A stretch of DNA of 64,000 bases from Arthrobacter sp. Bz4 (GCF_003075455.1 NZ_QDAE01000003.1:1-64000); one strand, 5' to 3'. Positions 15,965 to 24,623 are shown, numbered from the stretch's first letter. A program made the numbers and translations. Notes: a model not told the origin generated them from the sequence alone.

Positions 15965-18900
15965 TTAGCCGTCGTCACTCATTCTCTCGGCTTCAGAGTC
16001 ATTGCGGCGAGCTTCGTGCTGGTAACTGTCTGCGATACCGCGCAGCACACGTGCGGTGCGCGGCCATTGAGCGGAAATCTTAGTCGCCATCTCCCGGTAC
16101 TTCTTCTCCAGTTCACGCTCCTGATCACCCCCATCAAAGACTCCGCGACTGGTAACCCCGCGTTTGTTGGTCTTGCCGATGTGCAGTCCAGTGTCGAGTC
16201 GTGCGTTGCCGATGTTCTCGATGATCTCTCGGACTGGTTCCGCGGGCCACACGCCGTCAGTGCCGACGGGACTTGACGCGAGGACTTGGCCGATCTGTTC
16301 ATCGCCGATTGCAGTCCGCTTGCTGTCGGAGAAGGCGAGACGGGCGCCTCGCACCCAATCAGTCAGGTGAGGGCCGTCGATGGTACCGTCTTCGGCGAGG
16401 CCCGGGAGGGTATGCCAGTTGTGAAGAACGCTGAAGGACAGGTGAGCGAACGCTTTCTCCTGGGCTGTGTGCGACCGCTTGGGTTCGTCATCGCCACGGT
16501 AGAGGGATTTGATCATCTTTACGAAGTCGCTTGGATCCGTTCCCAGCGCGCGGTAGAGCGCCCCAGAGGGTTGGTGATCATGCAACAGTTCAAAGAACAT
16601 GAACTCATAACCCGGAAGGTCCTCGTCGTCGAAAAAGTGCTGCTCCATGTATTCCAAAACACTGCCGATGTAGTAGCTACTCATGGTCGTGTCGTGGATG
16701 GGGCCGACCCCACTACGGAGAGCGCTCAGAACCAACTTGACGAGGCTCAAGCCCGGCTCCTGATTTTCATGAAGCATGGCACTAAGGAGCCCAACGGCCT
16801 CCCACGGGCGGTCGTGCTCCACGAGCAGACCAACGGCTTCTGCTCGCTCATCAACGGCCGCGTAATTATGCTGAGCTCGCTCCCAATACGCGGCTTCGAG
16901 ATCCTTTCCAAGGGTGGCAATCTTGGCCCAGTATTGCTTCGCAAACGGCACGGCCGCCATCAGTGCCTCCTGTGATGACGCTTCCCTAAGCGCAGGGCTG
17001 GCAAGCGCCGCGCTGATCCAGGTAAATCCCTCAATATCAACTTTGTCGCTAGCGAAGGTCAAAGCGGCATGCCGCAAGTTCTGTTCCTCAGAACTAAGCC
17101 AACCGAGGATCGCCTGCTCCGGGGCGTCATTCCTTGTCGAAAGCAGACGACCAATAACGTGCGGAGTCTTTACCTCTACTGTTAGAGCGGCCAACGCGCC
17201 CACACCAATCGCGAGAACCTCGTCGAGGGCCTGGTGTTGCAAACGAGTAAGTTCGACTTCGTACCCTTTTTCTCCCCACTTGCGGTTGGGAATGTGAACT
17301 CGCCAGTCAAAAAGATTTGAGAATCGGCGGGAGTCCTGCGCAGGTGTTAGGTCATCGGCAACAGAGCGAAGCAGCGCCACATCGTCGGCTGGGATGGCCC
17401 ACTCTGCGTCGGCATACTCTTCGTGTTTGTCTGCCTTGGCGGTCAACGCCTGCCACATCGCATACTGTTCATCGTCCGTCCAACTGTGGGCGTTGACGGC
17501 TTCACGAAGCTTCTCGATAACAACCCGCCGCTCGTCGGTGGGAATCTTATGGATCTTCGGAAGTAGTTCCAGCCACCGTTCCGCGCTTGTGCCGACAGCA
17601 CTCATCGCGGTGGCAACTAGGGTGTCGACGAAGCGACCCCAGTCTGCGTAGGTGACTGATTGCTTGACTGGAGTCCAGTCTCTATACGTGGCTGAGTGTG
17701 GGGGGAATGTGGTCGAGTGATTGTCGGGCCACAGTCCCAAGATAAGCTTCCATCCAACGTCGGGTTCGCGCTTGAGCAGCCGCTCGATGACCGCAAGCTT
17801 GTCGTCGATGGTGGCCCCGCTTTGAGTGAGCCATCCTGCAGTGACGTTCTGAAGGCTCTCGATCGGACGGTTGCTGAGCCGACCGCCGGGGTCGAGCGAG
17901 GACAGCTGACCGAGCAGAATCGCTGCGCGCCCAAAATAGTTAGGCGACCAACAAAGCGTTTCGATCGCCCACAAGAGACTCGGGTGAGGTGACGACGGAC
18001 CGAACATCACGTCCTGCCCCTGATCTTTGAACATCGTGCGAAGGATAGGGGGCGATTGCTCGAGGTCTTGCTCGACTGCGTCCAGAAAAACTTCAGGAGA
18101 AGCTTCCGCCAAGGCTGGGAGAGAGCTCGCGAGCTGCGACCAGGTTGCGCCGGATTCGTCGGCATTTGCGGCAGTAAGCAATGCGCGGACGATGTTATTG
18201 ACGTGATCCTGCATGTGAAGGTCCACTGGCAATTCAACATCGCTCGCAGCCGCGAGTGCCAAACCGTTCGCGAATCCCTTCTTCAGCGTTTCGGAGTAGG
18301 GCTCGGTCGTGCCTTGCGCACTCGCAGTCAATCGAGCGACTGTGTCCATCCCCAGGTAGGGGTCGGGTTCGAGTAGCACTTCTGATGCCACTTCAGCCCA
18401 ATGAGTCAGGGCGCTATCGGTGAGAGTAGGCAGAAGCAGCAGTGCCGCCTCTGCCGGAGATGTAAGCCTCCATGTGCCGCCCGAGCGAACAAAAGGGGCA
18501 TCGCTGCGGCTGGTGAGGCTTTTAAGGAGGCGTTCTATGTCTTCCCGTGGTCGCCCCGTCAACTTCTCCAGAGCGGTGAGGTCACCCTCATGGTTTGACC
18601 ATGACCCGGCCAGCACAAGCGGTGCGAGGATGGCAGCATGGTCAGGCTTGGCGACCCAGTCTGGCTTACGGAATCGCGGCTCGAGTGCGATTGAACGGAT
18701 GAGCGCAGCAACGCTGCGACGCGCGAGGGCTATCATTCTTTCCGCCTTGTTCGAGTCGGAGACCGTAGCCTTCAAAGCCTCCCGGGCGGCAACTCGGTCT
18801 ATCTTTTGAAGCTCAATCCTCTTTCCACCGCGAACGATGTCCTCCGGCTCGGCGAGCAGAACGACACGGTGTCCGCCGTTTACAGCCACCGAGAGGTCGG

Positions 18901-19927
18901 GCTCGCCCTCGAACTGCGGCAAGAGGATGAGAGGCACAGGTGACTCGACCAGTCGTTGCCACGCTCCTCTGTCGGTAACCACGATGGTGCGGTAGAGAAG
19001 CTCCTCATGCGCCTCCAATGCGGAGAAAACGAAGGCTAAGGCGTCGTCCTGCCACTGAGCAATCAGGGTCACGATCGCATCGGTCTGCGCTGCGCCCGTC
19101 AGGGCGGTACGCAGCTCATCGCGCGCTCCTGAACGCCCGGCGGCGAAGAAGGCGGGCGGAAGTGTAATCGTGGTGCGCCGCTGGAACGAGTTCCACCAAC
19201 GTTCAATTGTCTGCGCATCGCGAGGCCGGTATCCGAGGCGCTCGGAGATCCAATAGTGCACGGAAGGAGAGGCCTGAAGCCAACCTTCCAGGACGTGCGC
19301 ATCGATGGCCTTAACGTCGGCGAACTTAGTTTCGGCCGAACGCTCAGATGCCCATACCTTCGCTCTTCCCCAGTTGCGGGGGGTCGCGAACACGAAAACC
19401 GACCCAGCGTTAGTAGGGAGTGACGCCACGCGATTGTCGTAGTCGCTCTGCGCCTTGCCCTTTGAGTTTGCCTCGGTTCCGAACTCGAAGCGCAGCTCAC
19501 CGGACGGGAGATATGTGCTTCCCGTGGACGTGGCCGAGCCATCCCACCAGGGCGCCGCCCCACCTTCGTGGGCACGCACATCGAGATTGGTGATGCCGGG
19601 CGTCACTGTCAGAAGGCGACGGATCAGCTCTGGGAAGGCACCCTTGGCATCGTCACGCTGTGCCCAATTGTCAAGCTCATTAGCACCGATCAGCTCAGGT
19701 CCATCGGCCCGAAGGGCGGGAGCTACCGATGATGTGCTTTCGCCGCGCTTCTTGAGTAGGCGTTCCACTTCTTCGCGGGCGAAACGATGCTGGGACGAGC
19801 CGGGTAGGCGCGCTGAAGCTAGCGTGCCCCCTCTCACCCAGTTCCTGACGGTGTTCTCATGCACATCGAGCAACCTGGCGGTCTCACGCACGTTCAGAAA
19901 CGGCTTAGGCCCCAATTCATAATCCAT
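15965..19927 (-). CDS. Giant protein: MerR/excisionase-type HTH fused to PD-(D/E)XK-like motif and long uncharacterised region
   Basis: A 1,320-residue protein that I cannot assign to a named system. Residues 10-57 form a MerR/excisionase HTH (LNVRETARLLDVHENTVRNW, then the HRFAREEVERLL helix). Residues 110-225 resemble a restriction-endonuclease-like fold: Asp129 in WWDG, Glu148 in RFEFG and Lys158 in KAQSDY, then VFVFATPRNW and a VLEGWLQASPSVHYW segment. I have an impression of similar blocks in other large prokaryotic proteins. The remaining 1,080 residues look mainly helical, with no Walker A motif. It lies upstream of hamA-hamB on the same strand inside ICE cargo, so a defence role is likely but inferred. 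No Shine-Dalgarno site precedes the ATG; an inverted repeat lies there instead. Confidence 0.7.
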   Translation of the reverse strand: MDYELGPKPFLNVRETARLLDVHENTVRNWVRGGTLASARLPGSSQHRFAREEVERLLKKRGESTSSVAPALRADGPELIGANELDNWAQRDDAKGAFPELIRRLLTVTPGITNLDVRAHEGGAAPWWDGSATSTGSTYLPSGELRFEFGTEANSKGKAQSDYDNRVASLPTNAGSVFVFATPRNWGRAKVWASERSAETKFADVKAIDAHVLEGWLQASPSVHYWISERLGYRPRDAQTIERWWNSFQRRTTITLPPAFFAAGRSGARDELRTALTGAAQTDAIVTLIAQWQDDALAFVFSALEAHEELLYRTIVVTDRGAWQRLVESPVPLILLPQFEGEPDLSVAVNGGHRVVLLAEPEDIVRGGKRIELQKIDRVAAREALKATVSDSNKAERMIALARRSVAALIRSIALEPRFRKPDWVAKPDHAAILAPLVLAGSWSNHEGDLTALEKLTGRPREDIERLLKSLTSRSDAPFVRSGGTWRLTSPAEAALLLLPTLTDSALTHWAEVASEVLLEPDPYLGMDTVARLTASAQGTTEPYSETLKKGFANGLALAAASDVELPVDLHMQDHVNNIVRALLTAANADESGATWSQLASSLPALAEASPEVFLDAVEQDLEQSPPILRTMFKDQGQDVMFGPSSPHPSLLWAIETLCWSPNYFGRAAILLGQLSSLDPGGRLSNRPIESLQNVTAGWLTQSGATIDDKLAVIERLLKREPDVGWKLILGLWPDNHSTTFPPHSATYRDWTPVKQSVTYADWGRFVDTLVATAMSAVGTSAERWLELLPKIHKIPTDERRVVIEKLREAVNAHSWTDDEQYAMWQALTAKADKHEEYADAEWAIPADDVALLRSVADDLTPAQDSRRFSNLFDWRVHIPNRKWGEKGYEVELTRLQHQALDEVLAIGVGALAALTVEVKTPHVIGRLLSTRNDAPEQAILGWLSSEEQNLRHAALTFASDKVDIEGFTWISAALASPALREASSQEALMAAVPFAKQYWAKIATLGKDLEAAYWERAQHNYAAVDERAEAVGLLVEHDRPWEAVGLLSAMLHENQEPGLSLVKLVLSALRSGVGPIHDTTMSSYYIGSVLEYMEQHFFDDEDLPGYEFMFFELLHDHQPSGALYRALGTDPSDFVKMIKSLYRGDDEPKRSHTAQEKAFAHLSFSVLHNWHTLPGLAEDGTIDGPHLTDWVRGARLAFSDSKRTAIGDEQIGQVLASSPVGTDGVWPAEPVREIIENIGNARLDTGLHIGKTNKRGVTSRGVFDGGDQERELEKKYREMATKISAQWPRTARVLRGIADSYQHEARRNDSEAERMSDDG

Positions 19928-20614
19928 ACCAATACACTAACGTATTGTGGACTTTGTGGACTTCGATTAGTTCCCTCGTCCTCTTCAGCGCCCTGAACGG
20001 TCGAGCGGTTCAATAGGCGTGTACTCGAGCTCCGGAGTCAGTGAAGATCGTGGGATCTAAATTCGGCCTGTTGGGACACGTCCCCGAGCGCCTTGCCAAA
20101 GGTGTTGGTTAGACAGTTGAGGGCTGTACTGGGCGTCCGTAGTGTGTTTTTGAACGTCGCCAAAGCAGTGAGTCTGATCTGTCGGGAAATGAAGTGTAAT
20201 GTCGACCCGGAGACCGGTACTTCGGCAACACTTTCGGTTCTGCGGGATGGTGTGGCTTCGTCCGCGGCGTCGATTCTCGTAACTATGTCTCAAAACCGTT
20301 TGATGGAATCGGCGTATCCTCTGTTGGCTACGAGACACGTCGGAACAGCCAATGACGTACCCGTTGCTTCCGCGCGCTTTTCGGATTGTGGCCATGACAG
20401 CGAGCTATCTCTCGTTTTGCGTCCTATCAACCTTCTCGGAGACTGCAAGCGCAACCGGCGGCTCCGTCGCGCACCCCATCCGTTGCAAGCGCTGCATGCG
20501 GTCACCCGGTCACCCGGTCACGGACATCTCCGCAGAACCCTTATGAGAATTATGCCGTTCCTATCCCGCCCGCGAGATCCAATCTAGGGTTTCTAAGTTC
20601 GGCGTAACGACAGG
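19928..20614. other. Non-coding stretch between cargo and transfer genes
   Basis: About 690 bases with no gene that I can support on either strand; the open frames here have no recognisable protein character. It contains the repeats at 19,930-19,964 and a short tandem repeat with an 8-base unit, GGTCACCC, at 20,500-20,521. It may be the scar of cargo insertion. Confidence 0.4.
19930..19963 (-). promoter_or_regulatory. Inverted and direct repeats at the giant gene's start
   Basis: CAATAC, six bases and GTATTG (19,930-19,947) begin 3 bases upstream of the start codon of the HTH-nuclease-like protein. Next to it is a tandem repeat, TTGTGGACT then TTGTGGACTT (19,946-19,964). The location fits an operator bound by the protein's own HTH, or a short or leaderless transcript start. 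This is inference from position and symmetry. Confidence 0.5.
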
Positions 20615-21757
20615 TCACGGCAATAGATCAAAATACGCCGTATCCGTATTCCAAGCTATTGGGTGCAGCAACGTGCCCACCGCGGGATTTAGCGCGCTGT
20701 ACACCATGCCGTCTCCCGCATAAATGCCAACGTGCCCCCAGTTGTTTGGCCCTTGTGCATTCTGCACTACGAGGTCCCCTGGCTGGGGAGCCTCAGTCCG
20801 CGTACCGACTCTCCATTGCTCGACTCGTGGAAGGTCGACTCCAGCCTGCCGGTAGATCCATTGCACGTAGCCAGAGCAGTCCCACGCTTTGAAGGCCGTC
20901 CCACCCCACACATACGTTCCGCCGACACCCTGTCGGGTGAAACGGAGAATGTCCTTGCGTAGCTGGCTCAGATTCGCTGGCTCGCTTGTCGCTGCCGCCG
21001 CCTTAGTCGGGCTGGTACACGCGGAGGCGGCGGTTCCGCCCTCGAGCGCCTCAACAATTGCCGTCGCTTCAGCCTCCCAGCGCGCGTATAACTCTGGAAA
21101 CGCCGATACCTGAACGGCTTGCGCAGCTTGGCCTTTGTCCATAGATTGCCAGCCACGAATATCCAACAACCCCGGCGGGCTTCCTCGGTTGGGGCCAGCC
21201 GGCCCTCCGTAAAAGGCTCGCACGTTGTACTTGGGATCCATCAGCTGTTCAACGGTCCCCCAGCCGGCCGCGGGACGTTGCTGGGCGGTGCCGAGGGAAT
21301 CGTGATCGCTGCCGAGGCCGTCATGCGGGTACTTGAGCGAGGCGGGTACGTTCACATTGGCAAGGACCCGGAGGCTGGATTCCTGCAGGGCCATCATGAT
21401 TGCGATGATCTGACCCTCTCGGGGTACCCCGAGTTGCTGGCCAATGGAGACGTAGTCCCCCGCGACCGCCACTTGCCTGTCGGTCACACTGACCTCAGCC
21501 TGGGCGCTTGGGCGGATACGCAAAGCGCGGGATCCGCTGGCGGCTCGCTCGCTGGCGGCTGGCTCGCTGGCCCCGCCACTTTCCGAGCAGACATCGGAGG
21601 TGTCAGCCGAGGTATCAGCCGCGCTCGCGCCGAGCACCGCCACGGCCGCACTAAACGCGAAGGCGCCCGCGAGGATCAGGATTGAGGCCGCGGCCAGGAA
21701 CACCCGCAGAAGGGCCCGCCGCTTAACCAACCCAGCTAAAAGCACTGCGGCGGGCAT
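20615..21757 (-). CDS. Two-domain cell-wall hydrolase (lysozyme-like plus NlpC/P60)
   Basis: A 380-residue peptidoglycan hydrolase that would open the wall for the mating channel. After a membrane anchor (residues 15-45) and a serine/alanine linker there is a transglycosylase-like domain (GQIIAIMMALQESSLR with the likely catalytic Glu; HDSLGTAQQRPAAGWG). A C-terminal NlpC/P60 domain follows, with Cys in KAWDCSGYVQW and His in NWGHVGIYAG. The ATG at 21757 shares a base with the upstream TGA (TGATG), indicating coupled translation; the longer open frame to 21838 is disfavoured. Pairing with a VirB8-like gene is common in Gram-positive transfer regions. Confidence 0.85.
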   Translation of the reverse strand: MPAAVLLAGLVKRRALLRVFLAAASILILAGAFAFSAAVAVLGASAADTSADTSDVCSESGGASEPAASERAASGSRALRIRPSAQAEVSVTDRQVAVAGDYVSIGQQLGVPREGQIIAIMMALQESSLRVLANVNVPASLKYPHDGLGSDHDSLGTAQQRPAAGWGTVEQLMDPKYNVRAFYGGPAGPNRGSPPGLLDIRGWQSMDKGQAAQAVQVSAFPELYARWEAEATAIVEALEGGTAASACTSPTKAAAATSEPANLSQLRKDILRFTRQGVGGTYVWGGTAFKAWDCSGYVQWIYRQAGVDLPRVEQWRVGTRTEAPQPGDLVVQNAQGPNNWGHVGIYAGDGMVYSALNPAVGTLLHPIAWNTDTAYFDLLP

Positions 21758-22482
21758 CAATAGACGATTCTGCTCGGTGCGGCGTAGAAGCCGACCATGA
21801 CGCAGTGATCCGGCGGAGCTGTCACAGCGGGCGGGCAATTCACCATGACGCTAACGGGTGCCGTGTAGGCGTTGGTGGTCGAGGCCGATTGATCCAGAAC
21901 ACTCAGCGAGACCGTGCACACATGCAAGCCCTCCCATGGCGTCGGCCGCTCCCGAACCTTGGCCAGTTCGCTATCGCAGCGCAGGGATTCGACAGCGGCC
22001 GAACGGTATGCCTGCTGATCAGCCAGAGTCGTATAGCTTCCTGCGTTGATCCCGGTCGCTTCGAACTCCTGGACCAGCACTGCCAGTGGATTGGATCCGT
22101 CCGGCAGCACATTCCACCAGTCACGGAGGCGTGAGTAGACCTCCGAGTATGACGATGTTCGCGTGTCCCAGGTGTAGATCGCCGTCGCTGCCGCGGCGGC
22201 GAACTCGCGGAAGTCAGCAGTACGAGGTGCGCCGTCTGCCTCGGGGTTCACAACGTCAGGAACCACCGTTGGAGTTTGTGCTGGCGTCCCGGGGGAAGCA
22301 GTCGCCGGCCTCTGCGTGATGGGCATCGTCGACGACGGTGGAACTGGAGCCGATGCGGGCGTGGCCGCCGGCCGCATGAAAGCGATGAGCGCCGTAAACA
22401 CGCTCAGGAGCACAATTGCAGCGATCCACCAGAAACGCCGGCTGTTCGAGCCAGGCTGCGAGTTTCTCCGCAGTAAGGACAT
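21757..22482 (-). CDS. VirB8/TcpC-like transfer protein (putative)
   Basis: A 241-residue protein with a single N-terminal membrane segment (RFWWIAAIVLLSVFTALIAF), a 45-residue proline/threonine linker, and an external domain of about 150 residues with four Cys, beginning AADFREFAAAAATAIYTWD-like and including YSEVYSRLRDWWNVLP. The membrane anchor plus NTF2-like-sized outer domain fits VirB8/TcpC proteins, but similarity is weak and the label depends on context. AAGGAGG lies 7 bases before the ATG at 22482. It is coupled by TGATG to the cell-wall hydrolase gene. Confidence 0.55.
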   Translation of the reverse strand: MSLLRRNSQPGSNSRRFWWIAAIVLLSVFTALIAFMRPAATPASAPVPPSSTMPITQRPATASPGTPAQTPTVVPDVVNPEADGAPRTADFREFAAAAATAIYTWDTRTSSYSEVYSRLRDWWNVLPDGSNPLAVLVQEFEATGINAGSYTTLADQQAYRSAAVESLRCDSELAKVRERPTPWEGLHVCTVSLSVLDQSASTTNAYTAPVSVMVNCPPAVTAPPDHCVMVGFYAAPSRIVY

Positions 22483-22534
22483 CTGGGCCTCCTTCTCGCC
22501 TGTTCATAGCGGAAGTCCGGGTCCACCACATGAC

Positions 22535-23446
22535 TCAGCAGGAAGTCCGCCTCCCGGCTTGGAGGATTCTCCATGCCGTTTGATACAGTCGGCGCGCGAA
22601 GCCGATCTGAACAGCCACATATCGCTCGGTGACGCCCAGCTGGTTGGCCAACGCCTCCAGAGCCCTCTTTCGTTCGGGTCCTCGGAGGCCCGGGCGAACG
22701 ATAGTCTCGGCAGTTCTGCGGAGCACCGGTGTGGGCAGACAGTCTGCTGCGTGCCGAGACACGTCTCCGATGTTGCGGATGGCCGCCTGCTCAACGTTCA
22801 ATGCATTTTGAACGGTTTTCGCCGTCTGGCGCACTACGGTCACCGCCCGCCAGCGACGGCGGTCCTGCGGCGACGGCGGACCGTACTGCCGGGGCCCGGT
22901 GAGGCTCTCGACGGCAAGATTCCAGACTCCCGCTGGCACGCTGGCCCCGGTCAGTTCAATGATCATTCGTGCCCACTGCTGGTCAATGACCTTCTCGGCA
23001 CTATGACCTCCGTTCCGGTCCATGCCCAACACCGCGAGTGCATCGAACGACGCCGGCCCGTCAGTCCCGGGATCCGTAAGCAGCGGCAGCGTCTGATGGC
23101 GCAGCTCTCGACGGACATGCGCGGCGCACACGTTCGCACACACCCCCTGAACCCAGGCGCCGAAGGGAATGCCGGGGAGCTGACGGTAATGACCCCTTGT
23201 CACCCCATCCCACACCGCAACCCGGATGTCCTGCATGACGTCGTCCACGTCGCAGGACCTGCCGATACGCGCGAGATGCGAAACCACGTATCGCTGTACA
23301 CCGTCGACGGCGATCATAATTTGATCCACCGGGACTGAAACCGCGGCCTGCTCCGGCGCCCGACGGAATGAGACATCGACGGTTCCTGCACTTGCTTGAT
23401 CTTGTTGGGCTTGGTTTGCGCTGGATTCGACGCGCATGGTCTTCAC
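22535..23446 (-). CDS. ICE-encoded sigma-70-like factor
   Basis: A 303-residue protein with a region 2-like segment (RYVVSHLARIGRSCDVDDVMQDIRVAVWD, then PFGAWVQGVCANVCAAHVRRE) and a C-terminal helix-turn-helix resembling region 4 (ALEALANQLGVTERYVAVQIGFARRL). Spacing between the two is longer than in typical ECF sigma factors. It is the first gene of the leftward transfer transcript, so it may direct polymerase to element promoters; this is inferred. The start is ambiguous between GTG 23446 and ATG 23437. It is divergent from a small winged-helix regulator. Confidence 0.6.
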   Translation of the reverse strand: MKTMRVESSANQAQQDQASAGTVDVSFRRAPEQAAVSVPVDQIMIAVDGVQRYVVSHLARIGRSCDVDDVMQDIRVAVWDGVTRGHYRQLPGIPFGAWVQGVCANVCAAHVRRELRHQTLPLLTDPGTDGPASFDALAVLGMDRNGGHSAEKVIDQQWARMIIELTGASVPAGVWNLAVESLTGPRQYGPPSPQDRRRWRAVTVVRQTAKTVQNALNVEQAAIRNIGDVSRHAADCLPTPVLRRTAETIVRPGLRGPERKRALEALANQLGVTERYVAVQIGFARRLYQTAWRILQAGRRTSC

Positions 23447-23540
23447 CGCTTTGACTAAACGACTCCAATAAGGCCGGCGTCGTCATAGCCGGCGCCTCAG
23501 GTGTGGCTAGGACAATCAGCGTCAACCACGACTACACTAA

Positions 23541-23595
23541 AACTATAAAAACTATTGTCAAGGGTACTTAAAGTATTGTCAAGACTGCGAGTCTT
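23541..23595. promoter_or_regulatory. Operator-like repeats between the sigma and winged-helix genes
   Basis: TATTGTCAAG occurs at 23,553-23,562 and again at 23,574-23,583, exactly 21 bases apart (two helical turns). It is followed by a perfect inverted repeat, AAGACT, GCG, AGTCTT (23,581-23,595). The stretch is AT-rich compared with its surroundings and lies between divergent genes, so it likely holds both promoters and binding sites for a regulator. Confidence 0.6.
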
Positions 23596-23628
23596 ACTTT
23601 TTCGGGTTCGTTCGGTAAGAATGGTTCC

Positions 23629-23952
23629 ATGCCCAGGATCACGCAGCCGCACGACGAAGCCTGGTCGAACGACGTCGAAGCCGCCGTCGCGACCTTTGGC
23701 AACAGGTCACGCAACGAGATCCTCCGCTACCTTTCCGCGCACGGCCCGGCGACCCGTGGTGACATCGTGGCGGCAGTGAGCGCCGGTGAGCCGAGCGTGG
23801 CCAAGCACCTGCTTGCCCTTGAGGAGACTGGCGCCATCGCGGTGGACCTTGATCCTGGCCGACGGCACGGACGCTCGCCGCGCTATTCCGCCAACCCTGA
23901 ACGGATCAAGAAGTTACTGGCGGCTCATCTGCAGTATTTGTTGGAGGATTAG
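23629..23952 (+). CDS. Small ArsR/MarR-like winged-helix regulator
   Basis: A 107-residue DNA-binding protein. Residues 15-90 form a winged helix: VATFGNRSRNEILRYLSAHG, the recognition-helix region RGDIVAAVSAGEPSVAKHLLALEETG, and a basic wing (DPGRRHGRSPRYSANP). No metal-binding cysteines are seen, so it is not a classical metal sensor. It is divergent from the sigma-like gene across the repeats at 23,541-23,595, its most likely targets. Its 3' end overlaps the convergent XRE-type gene by 47 bases. Confidence 0.72.
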   Translation: MPRITQPHDEAWSNDVEAAVATFGNRSRNEILRYLSAHGPATRGDIVAAVSAGEPSVAKHLLALEETGAIAVDLDPGRRHGRSPRYSANPERIKKLLAAHLQYLLED

Positions 23953-24403
23953 TTGCAGCCTCTTCGGCTCCAGGATGGCGATCGATGTCCCTGTTGAGGT
24001 ATTCAGAGATGACCCTTAGCGTTTCCGGCGACACGTCGCCGAGCGTCCGCGCCGCGAAGGACTTTACCCTTGCCGCACGTAGGGACTTCACAAACTCGAG
24101 TTGCGAATCGATCCGTTCGGGCAATTCGGCATCATCGCCGGTCAGGTATGACGGGTCGACGTTGAAGATGTTGCATAACCCCGCCAACAGCACCGGGTCG
24201 CTGACCAGACGCCCAGTCCCCTCTTTCATATAAAACCAGCGCGCGCGGGACAACTTGATGCCTCTACCCTCGAGTTCGGCCTGAACCTCTCGGAACGTCA
24301 CGGGCTTCCCACGTTCAGCAACCACGACGTCGAGCAACAGGTTCAGACGACGAGCCAGCTGGGCCTGGGAAGACAACGCATCACTTGGCCCCGTCTCGTC
24401 CAT
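23906..24403 (-). CDS. XRE-like repressor (putative)
   Basis: A 165-residue protein resembling actinobacterial XRE-type regulators: QLARRLNLLLDVVVAERGKPVTFREVQ, then a helix pair RGIKLSRARWFYMKEG and DPVLLAGLCNIFNVDPSYLTG. The C-terminal third is charged and has no known domain. The start is uncertain: ATG 24403 has GGGTGG upstream, ATG 24424 has none, and the frame opens at 24502. It follows a small unknown gene on the same strand and may be the element's master repressor, though nothing proves this. Confidence 0.6.
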   Translation of the reverse strand: MDETGPSDALSSQAQLARRLNLLLDVVVAERGKPVTFREVQAELEGRGIKLSRARWFYMKEGTGRLVSDPVLLAGLCNIFNVDPSYLTGDDAELPERIDSQLEFVKSLRAARVKSFAARTLGDVSPETLRVISEYLNRDIDRHPGAEEAATNPPTNTADEPPVTS

Positions 24404-24446
24404 CCTCGCTGCCCACCCTTTCATCAGATCGGGGACGGCAGTCCGG

Positions 24447-24623
24447 TCAGGCGCTACGAATCCCCTTCGCCCCAGTATTGCCCGAGTCATCCCGCACGGC
24501 AATCAACTGCTCGATCCGATGATCCAAATAGGACATCAGGACAAGGTACGCCGACTGACGCAGTAGCAGGTTCCGGATTAGTGGTGGTTCCACGTTATTT
24601 CCGAAGTAAGCCTCTTCCAACAT
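24447..24623 (-). CDS. Small hypothetical protein
   Basis: A 58-residue protein that I do not recognise. It starts at ATG 24623 with AAGG 4 bases upstream. It has a helix-prone stretch (IRNLLLRQSAYLVLMSYLDHRIEQLIAV) and a hydrophilic tail. The start codon lies 22 bases from a perfect palindrome shared with a divergent winged-helix gene, and the XRE-like gene follows by 43 bases. The ribosome site and position are the only support. Confidence 0.4.
   Translation of the reverse strand: MLEEAYFGNNVEPPLIRNLLLRQSAYLVLMSYLDHRIEQLIAVRDDSGNTGAKGIRSA

Noticed and set aside
20500-20521. GGTCACCC tandem units as a possible CRISPR-like array
   Set aside because: Units are 8 bases with no spacers and total under 25 bases; no cas genes are present.
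20093-20587. A 164-codon open frame in the non-coding ICE stretch
   Set aside because: Its composition looks random, no ribosome site precedes it, and I recognise no domain.
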